Source of the DNA: Lederbergia sp. NSJ-179
GTDB lineage: Bacteria; Bacillota; Bacilli; Bacillales; Bacillaceae_C
Direction of reading: 5' to 3'
DNA: 64,000 nt
NCBI RefSeq assembly: GCF_022867885.1
Contig: NZ_JALIFP010000007.1
Location: 1 to 64,000 of the forward strand
The position numbers were made by a program, and so were the translations under genes. The notes beneath the pieces were generated by a model. That model did not search any database, was not told the origin of the DNA, and worked only from the letters and a program-made list of their open reading frames with translations. Shown here in pieces: positions 52,493-62,107 of the stretch; the first letter of the stretch is position 1; every line of letters starts with the position of its first letter.

Positions 52493-54790
52493 TTGAATAC
52501 AAATCATTTACTTTGGTACGATCAACCCGCCAAAAAATGGACAGAAGCTCTTCCGATCGGAAATGGACGTTTAGGCGGAATGGTGTTTGGCGGGATCTAT
52601 CAAGAGAGAATTCAGTTAAATGAAGATTCTATTTGGTACGGTGGTCCCCAAGATGCCAATAACCCTGACGCGAAAAAGTATTTACCAAAAATTCGCGAGC
52701 TGTTATTTTCTGGAAAGCAGCGGGAGGCGGAACACTTAGCGAGGATGGCTCTGCTTTCCCAACCAAGATACTTGCATCCTTACCAGCCGCTTGGAGATCT
52801 ACATCTTTGGTTTCTTGATCAAGAAGAACCTATTTCAGATTACCGCAGAGAATTGAACGTGGAGACAGCGATCACAACGGTTCACTATAAATTAGGGGAT
52901 CAAGCTCTTTTTAGGGAATACTTTAGCAGTGCCGTCGATGATGTACTTATCATAAGATTGACAAGTGATGTACCTGGCGGATTGACCTTTAGTGTAAACA
53001 TGATGCGCCGACCATTTGACCTGGGAAGTGAGAAGGTTTCACCTAATACGTTCATTATGAAGGGGGAATGTGGACGAGAGGGTGTGGAATTCCGGGCGGT
53101 CGTGAAAGCGATCAATGACGGCGGACGGATAAGCTCAATTGGCGATTTTATTTCTATTGAAGATGCAGATGCTGTGACACTTTTTGTAGCCGCTGGATCG
53201 ACTTTCCGTCATGAGGATGTTGAGAGCGTTTGTTTTGATCAAATTGAAGCTGCTTCACGAAAAAAGTATTCGGAATTAAAAGCCGCTCATGTGAAGGAAT
53301 ATCAGGAAAAATTTCGACGTGTATCTTTCAATCTTTCTGATAGAGAAGGGGAAGCGTTTCAAAAGATTCCTACTAATCTTCGAATCAAGCGTTATCAGGA
53401 AGGGAAAGAAGATGTAGGATTGGAGTCATTGTTTTTTCAATATGGAAGATACTTACTTATTTCTTGTTCAAGACCCGGCAGTTTGACGGCCAACTTGCAA
53501 GGAATTTGGAATGAAAGCTTCACACCACCTTGGGAATCAAAATATACGATCAATATCAATACCCAGATGAATTACTGGCCAGCTGAAATTTGCAATCTTT
53601 CGGAATGTCACGAGCCGCTTTTTGACTTAATTGAGCGAATGCGGGAAAAAGGTAGACGGACAGCTCGTGAAGTGTATGGGTGTAGAGGATTTGTCGCCCA
53701 TCATAATACCAATATATGGGGAGAAACTCATATGGAAGGTATTCCCCTTTCCGCATCAATATGGCCAATGGGTGCTGCCTGGCTTTCTTTGCATTTATGG
53801 GAGCATTATCGTTTTGGAGGAGATAAAGAATTTTTGCGCAAGCGTGCTTATCCAATCATGAAGGAAGCAGCCGAATTTTTTCTGGATTATTTGGTAAAGG
53901 ATAGCAAGGGGCGGTTATTGACAGGACCTTCTATTTCTCCTGAAAACACATTTATGCTTGAAAATGGAGCAAAAGGGAACCTCTGTATGGGTCCGGCGAT
54001 GGATACGCAGATTCTACACTTTTTATTTACGGCTGTTATGGAAGCTGGGACAATCTTACATATGGATCAAGCGTTCCGCTCCCAGATAGAGGAAGCGCAA
54101 GCCAGTTTGCCAAAGCCGCAAATTGGCAAACATAATCAGATTATGGAATGGATTGAGGATTATAAGGAAGTAGATCCAGGTCATCGCCATATCTCTCAAT
54201 TGTTTGCTTTACATCCAGGGGAAGAAATCCACCCCGTTCATACTCCGGAATTGGCTAAAGCCGCCAAACGAACATTAGAAAGGAGACTCTCTAATGGTGG
54301 CGGCCACACAGGTTGGAGTCGTGCTTGGATCATTAATTTTTGGGCACGGTTACATGAAGGGGACAAGGCGTATCAAAGTATTCGTCAACTGCTGACAACC
54401 TCGATTTATCCGAATTTATTTGATGCGCATCCTCCTTTTCAAATTGATGGTAATTTTGGAGCTACAGCCGGTATGGCGGAAATGTTACTGCAATCCCATG
54501 CAAAAGAAATTGTATTGTTGCCTGCTCTTCCCAAGGCTTGGTCTACTGGGAATGTAAAGGGCTTACGTGCTCGAGGTGGATACGAGATCGATCTATTTTG
54601 GGAAAATAGAAAATTGACAAACGTGAACATTAAGGCGAAGCATGATGGTGTATGTAAAATTCGAACAGCTCTACATCCCTCCATAAAATGTGACGGCCAA
54701 TCTGTCCTAGCCAGTTGGGAAAATGATCTCTTAGAATTTGAAACGCAAAGCGGACAAGAGTATTGTTTAAGTTTCCTAGATATGGATTGA
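52493..54790 (+). CDS. Alpha-L-fucosidase, GH95
   Basis: GH95 enzymes cleave alpha-1,2-linked fucose, and some act on alpha-L-galactosides, with inversion. The 765-residue protein has the N-terminal domain start [20 protein letters not shown] and the barrel motif [18 protein letters not shown] carrying the Asn pair that activates water. SPENTF holds a catalytic Glu, and [15 protein letters not shown] the C-terminal Asp. No signal peptide is present. TTG 52493 has AAAGAGGTGAC 4 nt upstream; the open frame from 52382 includes the palindrome and is not coding. Confidence 0.93.
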   Translation: MNTNHLLWYDQPAKKWTEALPIGNGRLGGMVFGGIYQERIQLNEDSIWYGGPQDANNPDAKKYLPKIRELLFSGKQREAEHLARMALLSQPRYLHPYQPLGDLHLWFLDQEEPISDYRRELNVETAITTVHYKLGDQALFREYFSSAVDDVLIIRLTSDVPGGLTFSVNMMRRPFDLGSEKVSPNTFIMKGECGREGVEFRAVVKAINDGGRISSIGDFISIEDADAVTLFVAAGSTFRHEDVESVCFDQIEAASRKKYSELKAAHVKEYQEKFRRVSFNLSDREGEAFQKIPTNLRIKRYQEGKEDVGLESLFFQYGRYLLISCSRPGSLTANLQGIWNESFTPPWESKYTININTQMNYWPAEICNLSECHEPLFDLIERMREKGRRTAREVYGCRGFVAHHNTNIWGETHMEGIPLSASIWPMGAAWLSLHLWEHYRFGGDKEFLRKRAYPIMKEAAEFFLDYLVKDSKGRLLTGPSISPENTFMLENGAKGNLCMGPAMDTQILHFLFTAVMEAGTILHMDQAFRSQIEEAQASLPKPQIGKHNQIMEWIEDYKEVDPGHRHISQLFALHPGEEIHPVHTPELAKAAKRTLERRLSNGGGHTGWSRAWIINFWARLHEGDKAYQSIRQLLTTSIYPNLFDAHPPFQIDGNFGATAGMAEMLLQSHAKEIVLLPALPKAWSTGNVKGLRARGGYEIDLFWENRKLTNVNIKAKHDGVCKIRTALHPSIKCDGQSVLASWENDLLEFETQSGQEYCLSFLDMD

Positions 54791-54830
54791 CAGATAAAGA
54801 AATACTTTGTTAAAATTATGATACCGATAA
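54787..54830 (+). promoter_or_regulatory. Promoter with operator of the fucose catabolic operon
   Basis: TTGACA (54787-54792, overlapping the GH95 stop), 18 bp and TAAAAT (54811-54816) are followed 4 nt later by ATACCGATAA (54821-54830), the reverse of TTATCGGTAT. Confidence 0.7.
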
Positions 54831-54871
54831 CAATAAGGAATAAAATTTTTAGGAAATGAACGGGAGGTAAT

Positions 54872-55213
54872 ATGATGGAGAAAGCGTTTCATTCAGGGAT
54901 CTCCTGTATTGTTATGGATGATCAAGACAATGTAGCAACCCTTTTAAAAGATGTAAAGAAAGGGGAGACATTAACCTACACTCAGAAGGGGGAAAGGCAA
55001 CAAATTGAATTGAAACATGATATAGATTTTGGACATAAAGTGGCTATTTCCCCAATACAAATGGGGCAAGAAGTGCTTAAATATGGAGAGGTGATTGGAG
55101 CGGCCACATCTGCCATACAAGTGGGCGAACATGTTCATATTCATAATATTGAGGGCATTAGAGGCAGGGGAGATAAAAAAGTTGGGGAGGTGCAAAAACA
55201 TGCGAACGTTTAA
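54872..55213 (+). CDS. UxaA-family dehydratase, small SAF-domain subunit
   Basis: The 113-residue protein matches the N-terminal SAF domain of altronate/galactarate dehydratases (DNVATLLKDVKKGETL, IDFGHKVAISPIQMGQEVLKYGEVIG and a final GEHVHIHNI). In Campylobacter jejuni a similar split pair belongs to the fucose locus. ATG 54872 follows GGGAGG; ATG 54875 is equally possible. Its end overlaps the start of the large subunit by 14 bp. Together they probably dehydrate L-fuconate to 2-keto-3-deoxy-L-fuconate; altronate is the alternative. Confidence 0.85.
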   Translation: MMEKAFHSGISCIVMDDQDNVATLLKDVKKGETLTYTQKGERQQIELKHDIDFGHKVAISPIQMGQEVLKYGEVIGAATSAIQVGEHVHIHNIEGIRGRGDKKVGEVQKHANV

Positions 55214-56360
55214 AGGCTATCGGCGTGAAAATGGAACAGTAGGGATTCGTAACCATCTTTTAATTCTACCTACGGTCGTGTGTGCCAACCAAGTTTGTGC
55301 AAGGATCCAGCAGCAAGTCCCTGATTCAGTCGCGATTCCCCATCAACACGGATGCAGCCAAGTTGGAGATGACAAAGAGAGGACCCATAAAGTGTTGGTC
55401 GGGATGGGAAAAAACCCGAATGTTGGAGCGGTTTTAATTGTGAGTTTGGGGTGTGAAGTGATTGATGCGAGGGAAGTAAAAGCGGAGATCGAAGAAACGG
55501 GAAAGCCTGTTGTCTGGATTGATATCCAAACGGAAGGTGGCTCGATTAAAACGATTCAAAAAGGGATCCAAGAAGCGAAGAAATTAGCGGTTATGATTGG
55601 AAATACCCCTATGCAAGATATACCTATCTCCGAATTAATCGTCGGAGTCAAATGCGGTGGATCTGATTTTACATCTGGATTATGTAGCAATCCAGCCCTT
55701 GGAAAAACGTCTGACATGCTTTTAGATCAAGGCGGAACCATTATCATGGGAGAAACAACGGAAATTATCGGTGCTGAGCATCTTGTTGCGGAAAAGGCTG
55801 TCAGCGAAGAGGTAAAAGGAAAACTTTACAAGGCTATTAAGAGATTTGAAGATGAAATTGAACGCATGGGTGTCGATATGCGTGGCGGAAATCCTAGTCC
55901 TGGGAATATTGCGGGGGGATTATCTTCGATCGAAGAAAAATCGCTTGGCTGCATCAGCAAAGCTGGAAATGCGCCATTAAAGGATGTCATTCCTTTTGCT
56001 GATCAAATTCCAGGGAAAGGTTATTACTTTATGGATTCCCCAGGAAATGATATCGAATGTGTGACAGGGATGGCGGCGGCTGGTGTGCATATGGTCGTAT
56101 TCACAACAGGAAGAGGAACACCAACAGGAAATCCGATTGTACCCGTGATTAAAGTAACGGGAAATGAGGTTACAGCGAAACGGATGGCTGATAATATCGA
56201 TATTGATACAAGCCTTGTTTTACAAGGAAAAGAAACATTGGAAGAGGCTGGAAAGAATATTTACCATTTTATTATGGAGGTAGCAAACGGAGAACAAACA
56301 AAGGCTGAGATATTAGGCCATGCAGAGTTCAGCATTAGTCGGATTGGGATTAGTTTATAA
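55200..56360 (+). CDS. UxaA-family dehydratase, large catalytic subunit
   Basis: The 386-residue protein matches the C-terminal catalytic region of UxaA/GarD enzymes: GYRRENGTVGIRNHLLILP, PHQHGCSQVGDD, VKCGGSDFTSGLCSNPALG and VFTTGRGTPTGNPIVPVIKV. Cysteines in these motifs are iron ligands in the family. ATG 55200 has GGGGAGG upstream, within the small-subunit gene. The larger frame from 55095 is not used. It is followed by two SDRs, an FAH hydrolase and FucU, so L-fuconate is the favoured substrate. Confidence 0.88.
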   Translation: MRTFKGYRRENGTVGIRNHLLILPTVVCANQVCARIQQQVPDSVAIPHQHGCSQVGDDKERTHKVLVGMGKNPNVGAVLIVSLGCEVIDAREVKAEIEETGKPVVWIDIQTEGGSIKTIQKGIQEAKKLAVMIGNTPMQDIPISELIVGVKCGGSDFTSGLCSNPALGKTSDMLLDQGGTIIMGETTEIIGAEHLVAEKAVSEEVKGKLYKAIKRFEDEIERMGVDMRGGNPSPGNIAGGLSSIEEKSLGCISKAGNAPLKDVIPFADQIPGKGYYFMDSPGNDIECVTGMAAAGVHMVVFTTGRGTPTGNPIVPVIKVTGNEVTAKRMADNIDIDTSLVLQGKETLEEAGKNIYHFIMEVANGEQTKAEILGHAEFSISRIGISL

Positions 56361-56393
56361 ACAAGATCTTAATAGCTTAGTTGGAAAAAGATA

Positions 56394-56467
56394 TACGCTC
56401 GGATAGGCCGTGTTTACGCTAGGATAGAAAAAATACGCTCGGATAGCGATGAAATACGCTCGGATAG
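56394..56467. repeat. Short repeat cluster with core TACGCTCGGATAG
   Basis: Four copies of the 13-mer (one with A for C) start at 56394, 56415, 56434 and 56455, spaced 19-21 bp. They fill the gap between the dehydratase and the first SDR gene. Confidence 0.9.
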
Positions 56468-56522
56468 CACGGGTTCGGCCCGTAAAACACAGATCCCGAA
56501 ATGGACTAAAAGGAGTAGTGAA

Positions 56523-57338
56523 ATGAAAAGATTAGAAAATCGTGTGGCCCTTGTGACGGGGGGAAGTAGCGGAATAGGAGCAGCTATTGTCCAAAGATTG
56601 GCAGAAGAAGGAGCCAATGTGGCCATCAATTATAAATCAGTGGAAAATCGTGGACAGGCGGCATCGCTTAAGGATGAATTGGAAGCAAAATATGCAGGTA
56701 AATATATGATTGTGCAAGCAAATGTAGGAATAAAAGATGAAGTGGACGATATGATTAGCGAAGTAGAAGCACGTCTAGGAGCTGTGGAGGTACTTGTCAA
56801 TAATGCAGGAATGGCTCCGTTTCAACCATTTCTAAATGTTTCAGAGGATCTGTGGGATGAAACTTATCGAACAAATGTGAAATCCATTTTTTTAACCTCG
56901 CAACGTGTCGCTAAAAAGATGATTGAAAAACAATACGGTAAAATCATTAATATTGCCTCCACGGCAAGTGTGCTTGTGACAAGTCCTGTAATTCCTCATT
57001 ATATTTCATCCAAGGCGGCGGCCAATCAATTAACAAAAGCCTTGGCGATAGAGCTTGGTCAATATAATATTAATGTCAATGCAGTTGGTCCAAGCACGGT
57101 GGCAACGGACATGTGTAAGGATTTTTTAGCTGATCCGGCCATCCATAAGCAAGAAATCCAAGCAAATCCAATGAAACGATTAGGTACAGAAAAGCAAATT
57201 GGGGATGCGGTTGTCTTTTTAGCATCTGAAGAGGCAATGCAAATCAACGGTCATTTGTTAATGGTTGATGGCGGATTAACGGTAAAGGCAGCTCAGCCTG
57301 AAGATCATATGCAAAAACAAAGGAGTGAACTCGTATGA
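56523..57338 (+). CDS. SDR oxidoreductase, candidate L-fucose dehydrogenase
   Basis: The 271-residue SDR has TGGSSGIG at 12-19, NNAG, a Ser-Tyr-Lys triad in IASTASVL and YISSK, and the C-terminal VDGGL. The ASN-rich INYKSVENRGQA after the second strand fits a variable cofactor preference. In the non-phosphorylating fucose route an SDR oxidises L-fucose to its lactone and another oxidises 2-keto-3-deoxy-L-fuconate; this one is proposed for the first step by elimination. ATG 56523 has AAAGGAG upstream. It overlaps the next SDR by 4 bp (ATGA). Confidence 0.85.
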   Translation: MKRLENRVALVTGGSSGIGAAIVQRLAEEGANVAINYKSVENRGQAASLKDELEAKYAGKYMIVQANVGIKDEVDDMISEVEARLGAVEVLVNNAGMAPFQPFLNVSEDLWDETYRTNVKSIFLTSQRVAKKMIEKQYGKIINIASTASVLVTSPVIPHYISSKAAANQLTKALAIELGQYNINVNAVGPSTVATDMCKDFLADPAIHKQEIQANPMKRLGTEKQIGDAVVFLASEEAMQINGHLLMVDGGLTVKAAQPEDHMQKQRSELV

Positions 57339-58108
57339 GATTGAAAGATAAAATAGCGATTATCACCGGTTCAGGGAGCGGGATTGGAAAAGCGACAGCC
57401 CTTCGGTTTGCAGCAGAAGGGGCCCATGTTATTGTCAATGATATTAACCAAGAACATGGTGAACAAACAGTAAGTGAGATTAAAGAAAATGGGGGAAACG
57501 CCTCCTTCTTCCAAGCTGATGTGACCGTACCAGAATCTGTTCAAGATTTAGCTGATTATGTGGTCAAAGACCATAAAAAAATGGATATTCTTTTTAATAA
57601 TGCTGGAATTAGTAATGTCGGTAGAATTGATGAAGTGGAACCAGATGTATGGGATAAGGTCATGGATGTCAATGTGAAAGGCGTTTATTTAGGCTGCAAG
57701 TACATTGTTCCCTATATGATGAAACAACAGAGTGGGTGTATTATTAATATGTCTTCCTGTGTAGCAGAAATGGGCCTCGCGAAACGAGCTTTATATGCAG
57801 CGACAAAAGGGGCTGTGTTATCTTTAACGAAGTCGATGCAAGTCGATTATGCTCCTTATAATATTCGGGTCAATGCTTTACTTCCAGGAACCATTTATAC
57901 GCCATTTGTAGAAAACTATCTGAAAAATTCGTATGATGACCCCGAAGAGGCGATTAATGGGATTAAGAAAAGACAACTTAGTGGGGACTTGGGAAAGCCG
58001 GAAGATGTCGCCAATGCTGCCCTGTTTTTAGCTTCGGATGAAGCGAAGTTTATGATGGGCTCTCCATTGTATATTGATGGAGGGGTCGTATTTGGTAAAA
58101 ATGCATAA
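57335..58108 (+). CDS. SDR oxidoreductase, probable 2-keto-3-deoxy-L-fuconate dehydrogenase
   Basis: The 257-residue SDR has TGSGSGIG at 11-18, NNAG and MSSCVAEMGLAKRALYAATKGAV with catalytic Ser, Tyr and Lys. NIRVNALLPGTIYTPFVENY resembles the DHRS6-like group containing 2-keto-3-deoxy-L-fuconate dehydrogenase. That enzyme makes 2,4-diketo-3-deoxy-L-fuconate with NAD+. It is coupled to the SDR upstream and followed by the FAH hydrolase that would act on its product. Confidence 0.85.
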   Translation: MRLKDKIAIITGSGSGIGKATALRFAAEGAHVIVNDINQEHGEQTVSEIKENGGNASFFQADVTVPESVQDLADYVVKDHKKMDILFNNAGISNVGRIDEVEPDVWDKVMDVNVKGVYLGCKYIVPYMMKQQSGCIINMSSCVAEMGLAKRALYAATKGAVLSLTKSMQVDYAPYNIRVNALLPGTIYTPFVENYLKNSYDDPEEAINGIKKRQLSGDLGKPEDVANAALFLASDEAKFMMGSPLYIDGGVVFGKNA

Positions 58109-58132
58109 CAAATAGAAAAGGAGCTATCATTC

Positions 58133-59026
58133 ATGAAACTATTAACATATGAAGTACAAGAGCTACATAAATTAGGCGTTCAAACGGACGAAGGGATTAT
58201 TGATATTCAAGCGACTGCAGAGAAAACGAGGGTTTCAAACGTAGAAACAGATATCATGGCTGTTATTGCAGGAGAAGAACAGGCAATCAATCAATTATCG
58301 AACCTATTGAAACAAGCGGAAAAAGCAAATACGGTGGTATATGTGGATTCTGAGAATCTAGTGTGGGGACCATGTGTCACAAAGCCGCATAAAATTATTT
58401 GTGTTGGACTAAATTACCGCAAGCATGCGGATGAAACCAATGCTCCTTATCCAGAGTTTCCTATTCTTTTTAATAAATTTGATAATACTCTAGCAGGCCA
58501 TAATAGTGAGATCCCTGTACCAAAAGTAACAGAAAAGCTAGATTATGAGGTGGAGCTCGGGATCGTGATTGGCAAGAAAGCAAAATATGTGAGTGAAGAA
58601 AAGGCGCTTGATTATGTATTTGGTTATTGTACCGCCAATGACTTATCTGCACGTGATCTACAAATGAGAACACCACAATGGATGCTTGGAAAAATCGGCG
58701 ATAAGTTCAGTCCGATTGGACCTTATCTTGTTACTGCAGATGAAGTCGGAAACCCCAATGATTTACATTTGAAAACGACAGTTAACGGGGAAGTGAAGCA
58801 AGATTCGAATACATCCGATATGATTTTTAATTGTGCGGAAATCGTCAGCTATCTTTCTCAATATTTAACTTTAGAACCTGGAGATGTAATCTTAACTGGC
58901 ACCCCGGAAGGAGTTGTGCTTGGCTTACCAGAAGATCAGCAAGTGTATATTCAACCTGGCGATGTCATCACATGTGAAATTGAAAAATTAGGGGCGCTTA
59001 CAAATTATTTTGTTGAGGAAAAGTAA
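58133..59026 (+). CDS. FAH-family hydrolase, probable 2,4-diketo-3-deoxy-L-fuconate hydrolase
   Basis: The 297-residue protein has the FAH core: KIICVGLNYRKHADETN, the metal-binding LDYEVELGIVIG (Glu, Glu), the Asp in ANDLSARDLQMRTPQW and DVILTGTPEGV. In the fucose pathway this family splits 2,4-diketo-3-deoxy-L-fuconate into pyruvate and L-lactate. ATG 58133 follows AAAAGGAG. Its place after the two SDRs and before fucU makes this the likely reaction, although other acylpyruvases share the fold. Confidence 0.88.
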   Translation: MKLLTYEVQELHKLGVQTDEGIIDIQATAEKTRVSNVETDIMAVIAGEEQAINQLSNLLKQAEKANTVVYVDSENLVWGPCVTKPHKIICVGLNYRKHADETNAPYPEFPILFNKFDNTLAGHNSEIPVPKVTEKLDYEVELGIVIGKKAKYVSEEKALDYVFGYCTANDLSARDLQMRTPQWMLGKIGDKFSPIGPYLVTADEVGNPNDLHLKTTVNGEVKQDSNTSDMIFNCAEIVSYLSQYLTLEPGDVILTGTPEGVVLGLPEDQQVYIQPGDVITCEIEKLGALTNYFVEEK

Positions 59027-59044
59027 AGGTCGGGTGTACGGTTT

Positions 59045-59467
59045 ATGTTAAAAGGAATACCAGCAATTTTATCACCAGACCTCATGAAAGTTTTAATGGA
59101 AATGGGGCATGGTGACGAAATCGTTTTGGCAGACGGGAATTTTCCGGCTGCTAGCCATGCCCAGCATCTGCTTCGTTGTGATGGTCATGGAATACCGGAG
59201 TTGTTAGAAGCGATATTAAAATTTTTCCCCCTCGACACCTATGTGGAACATCCTGTTACATTGATGGATGTGGTAGAAGGGGAGCAACTTCAACCAACAA
59301 TTTGGAAAAAATATGAACGCTTCATTCAAAAAGAAGAGTCTATTCAAATGGAATACTTGGAGCGTTTTTCGTTTTACGAACGCGCAAAAAAAGCCTATGC
59401 CATCGTGGCTACTGGAGAAACGGCTCAATACGCCAATATCATTTTAAAAAAAGGTGTGCTTAAATAA
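59045..59467 (+). CDS. fucU: L-fucose mutarotase FucU
   Basis: FucU interconverts alpha and beta L-fucose. The 140-residue RbsD/FucU protein begins MLKGIPAILSPDLMKVLMEM and has GHGDEIVLADGNFPA with the catalytic His. It also has LMDVVEG and the C-terminal IVATGETAQYANIILKKGV, all typical. It is the last gene of the catabolic operon, 18 bp after the FAH gene, and anchors the locus to L-fucose rather than uronates. Confidence 0.95.
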   Translation: MLKGIPAILSPDLMKVLMEMGHGDEIVLADGNFPAASHAQHLLRCDGHGIPELLEAILKFFPLDTYVEHPVTLMDVVEGEQLQPTIWKKYERFIQKEESIQMEYLERFSFYERAKKAYAIVATGETAQYANIILKKGVLK

Positions 59468-59510
59468 AATCTTTATTCGCCTATAAACATCGAGAAATAT
59501 CTCTATAACA

Positions 59511-59541
59511 ACCGCATCTCTAACCTGTTTAGAGATGCGGT
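59511..59541 (+). terminator. Terminator of the fucose operon
   Basis: ACCGCATCTCTAA and TTAGAGATGCGGT form a 13-bp perfect stem with a 5-nt loop; the following bases are only moderately T-rich. Confidence 0.75.
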
Positions 59542-59657
59542 CATTCATTGGACAGCCCGTCAATCGATACATGAGGGATCATATCCGTTTTGTGTATTGA
59601 ACGTTTAGAAAGAATAGTATCCATACTATTCCGACTGTTACAAGGGGAGGAGATCTC

Positions 59658-61862
59658 ATGAACCGCAATTGGTTTTACCGTATGTTGTTGGCTTATACGC
59701 CCGTTTTTTTTATTATTATTCTTATTTTATTTTTTATTTTCTTTCAAGTACTTAATGATCAGAGTAAGCAGGAAGCCTTAAATATAAATGAATCACTGGC
59801 TGGGCAAGCTTATCGATATATGGATCGCAGTTTGAAAGAAATCAATCATCGGGTTTTAAGAGAATCCTTGAATAATAAAAGTTTTCAGCAGTTTTTAAAT
59901 GAACAAGATATAGCAGATGTACCTGTGAATCTTGAGGCCTATAAAGCGATGCGCGAGCTAAAAATTAATTACCCGATCATCGATTCGGCTTATTTAGTTC
60001 GTTTTAGCGATGACACTGTTTTAAGTCTTAGTACGATCACGAAAGTAAAGGATTATGGAGATCATCTCTTTATTGAAAATACCCCCACCCAACATACATC
60101 CCATTGGACCGATCTACGTTTATTCCGAGAATTTCCAAAACAAAAGGAAAAGGCGGTTGTGTCCATAAAACGACCTGTCCCTTTTTATGGAAAAGCAAAG
60201 GGTTTTATCGTTGTAAATGTAAGTGTAAGGGAGCTCAAAAAGGGAATTCACGAAATGTATGATCCCGAAGTGAGTTTTGTTAGGCTCACGGATAAGAGTG
60301 GAACAGAGCTATGGAATGAAGACGTTCAAAAGGAAAAAGATCGCGTCCTTACACGCTTTACTTCGGATTATACGGGATGGACGATTGAAAGCGGTCTCTC
60401 GAAAAGTAATTTGGCAAGAGTTGTCGATTCTGTTCGGTTATTATGGATCATCATCTCTTTCCTTGTCGTTGTAACAGGGATTATCTGGTTTATTTATATA
60501 ACGAAAAAAGCCTACAAGCCACTGGAACAACTTGTTGGAAAGATTCATGCAGGCCTTTTACGAGAGCAACTAGTTCCTGCGCAAAAGAATGAATTTACGC
60601 TAATTGCGCAAACCTTAGATCAAATGATGGAGCAGTCAAACCGCTATCATCAAGTGGAAGATGAGGTTTTAGTACTGCGCAGGAAATATGGATTCAATAA
60701 AATCTTGCACGAAAAAGGCACTTTCCCAGATTGGGAAGAAGAGATGGACAAACTGGGATTGCCGCAAAGATTTCTTCCGTCGATCGTGTTTCTATTGGAG
60801 ATCGATCAATATGGTGAGTGGACAAAAAAGCTGAATACGGAAAAAAGGCTGCAGTTAAAGGCTGAACTTGAAAAAAGAGCAAGTGAACATGCAAATGATG
60901 GTGGGGCTGTTCTATGGTGCGGTTGGGAAAATGAGGATAGATTAGTTGGGATCATGCAAGCCTCTACGGAGGAAATGAACCTTTCTCCAAATTTTGCCCC
61001 ATTTAAAAATATGATCATGGATTCATTCCCCTTTACGGTCACGATTGGCTTTAGTCGAGTGATCACGATCCCTGAGGATCTGCCTAAAGCTTATGATGAA
61101 GCGGAGGAGGCGCTTACCTACAAAGCGGTGCTGGGATTGGATCAATTGATTGGTTATGAAGAGGCAACCTTTACGGAGGCAGATATTTATCAGCAGTTAA
61201 AGCTTGCCCATGAGATCGTTATTGCCTATCGGATAAGTGATAATAGTTGGCAAAAACATTATCGCAAGCTATTCGAACAAATGAAACAGGCGAAGCTGCG
61301 CAAAGACGAGCTCGTTCACATTATCAACTTCTTTATTTTTTACTTAGAAAGGGAGCGGCATTTGTTCCCAGAGGACATTCAGGAAAAGTGGAACGAACAG
61401 GTATTGCCAAGATTGGCTGATCAGCTTGAACATTTTGATACGATGGATGAACTGGAACAAAACATTTTCACCATTTTGGATGAACTGGCAAAAGAAATCA
61501 TCACACTAAAACAAGCGAAGAGCTATGATAAGGTGTTACTGGAAATTAAAGAATATATTGAAAGTCATTTCGAAAATGTAGATCTTTCCCTTGATCATTT
61601 GAGTGAATTATTCGACATAAGGGGGAAATATATTAGTAAGCTTTTTAAAGAGCAGTTTGGTGAGAAATTTGTCGATTTTCTTACGAGAATCCGGATGGAA
61701 CATGCAGAAGAGCTACTGAAAACGACCAATAAACCAATCGTAGAAATAAGTAAACAGGTTGGCTATATTAGCCCTAATTCATTTACGAGAGTTTTTCGAA
61801 AACGACATGGGACTTCTCCAGGAGAATATAGAAAGTTACACAATAAAATGGATGGATCCTAA
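59658..61862 (+). CDS. Membrane-anchored AraC-family regulator (YesN type)
   Basis: The 734-residue protein has a helix at about 10-32 (MLLAYTPVFFIIILILFFIFF), an extracellular sensor to about 260, and a second helix near 262-284 (LLWIIISFLVVVTGIIWFIYI). A middle cytoplasmic region and a C-terminal AraC domain follow (LDHLSELFDIRGKYISKLFK, SKQVGYISPNSFTRVFRKRHGTSPGEYRK). It precedes an importer at 62108 and probably controls it. ATG 59658 follows GGGGAGGAG. It has the same architecture as the regulator at 15090 but differs clearly in sequence. Confidence 0.92.
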   Translation: MNRNWFYRMLLAYTPVFFIIILILFFIFFQVLNDQSKQEALNINESLAGQAYRYMDRSLKEINHRVLRESLNNKSFQQFLNEQDIADVPVNLEAYKAMRELKINYPIIDSAYLVRFSDDTVLSLSTITKVKDYGDHLFIENTPTQHTSHWTDLRLFREFPKQKEKAVVSIKRPVPFYGKAKGFIVVNVSVRELKKGIHEMYDPEVSFVRLTDKSGTELWNEDVQKEKDRVLTRFTSDYTGWTIESGLSKSNLARVVDSVRLLWIIISFLVVVTGIIWFIYITKKAYKPLEQLVGKIHAGLLREQLVPAQKNEFTLIAQTLDQMMEQSNRYHQVEDEVLVLRRKYGFNKILHEKGTFPDWEEEMDKLGLPQRFLPSIVFLLEIDQYGEWTKKLNTEKRLQLKAELEKRASEHANDGGAVLWCGWENEDRLVGIMQASTEEMNLSPNFAPFKNMIMDSFPFTVTIGFSRVITIPEDLPKAYDEAEEALTYKAVLGLDQLIGYEEATFTEADIYQQLKLAHEIVIAYRISDNSWQKHYRKLFEQMKQAKLRKDELVHIINFFIFYLERERHLFPEDIQEKWNEQVLPRLADQLEHFDTMDELEQNIFTILDELAKEIITLKQAKSYDKVLLEIKEYIESHFENVDLSLDHLSELFDIRGKYISKLFKEQFGEKFVDFLTRIRMEHAEELLKTTNKPIVEISKQVGYISPNSFTRVFRKRHGTSPGEYRKLHNKMDGS

Positions 61863-61876
61863 ACCGTTATAAAATG

Positions 61877-61926
61877 CTAGGTATCTCCCTTCCGAAAAAA
61901 ATAGGGGACAGATGCCTAGTATTTTT
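61877..61926 (+). terminator. Probable terminator after the AraC-type gene
   Basis: CTAGGTATCT...CCC pairs imperfectly with GGG...AGATGCCTAG, followed by TATTTTTG. Confidence 0.65.
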
Positions 61927-62036
61927 GTCCATTTGGCAGGCGAAAAAAGAATTATGGGGAAAATCGCCATGTTATAGCCCTTTTTCCCAGCAAACAAGTG
62001 CAAAGTGAAAAAGGTTAAGCAAGAGAAAATTGCCCG

Positions 62037-62066
62037 TTGTCTAATTTTAATATTAGTTGTTATGAT
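62037..62066 (+). promoter_or_regulatory. Candidate promoter of the last importer
   Basis: TTGTCT (62037-62042), 18 bp and TATGAT (62061-62066) lie 42 bp before the permease start. Confidence 0.45.
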
Positions 62067-62107
62067 AATTGCAATCCCTTACATCACTCAAGAAAGGAGA
62101 GAATGAA

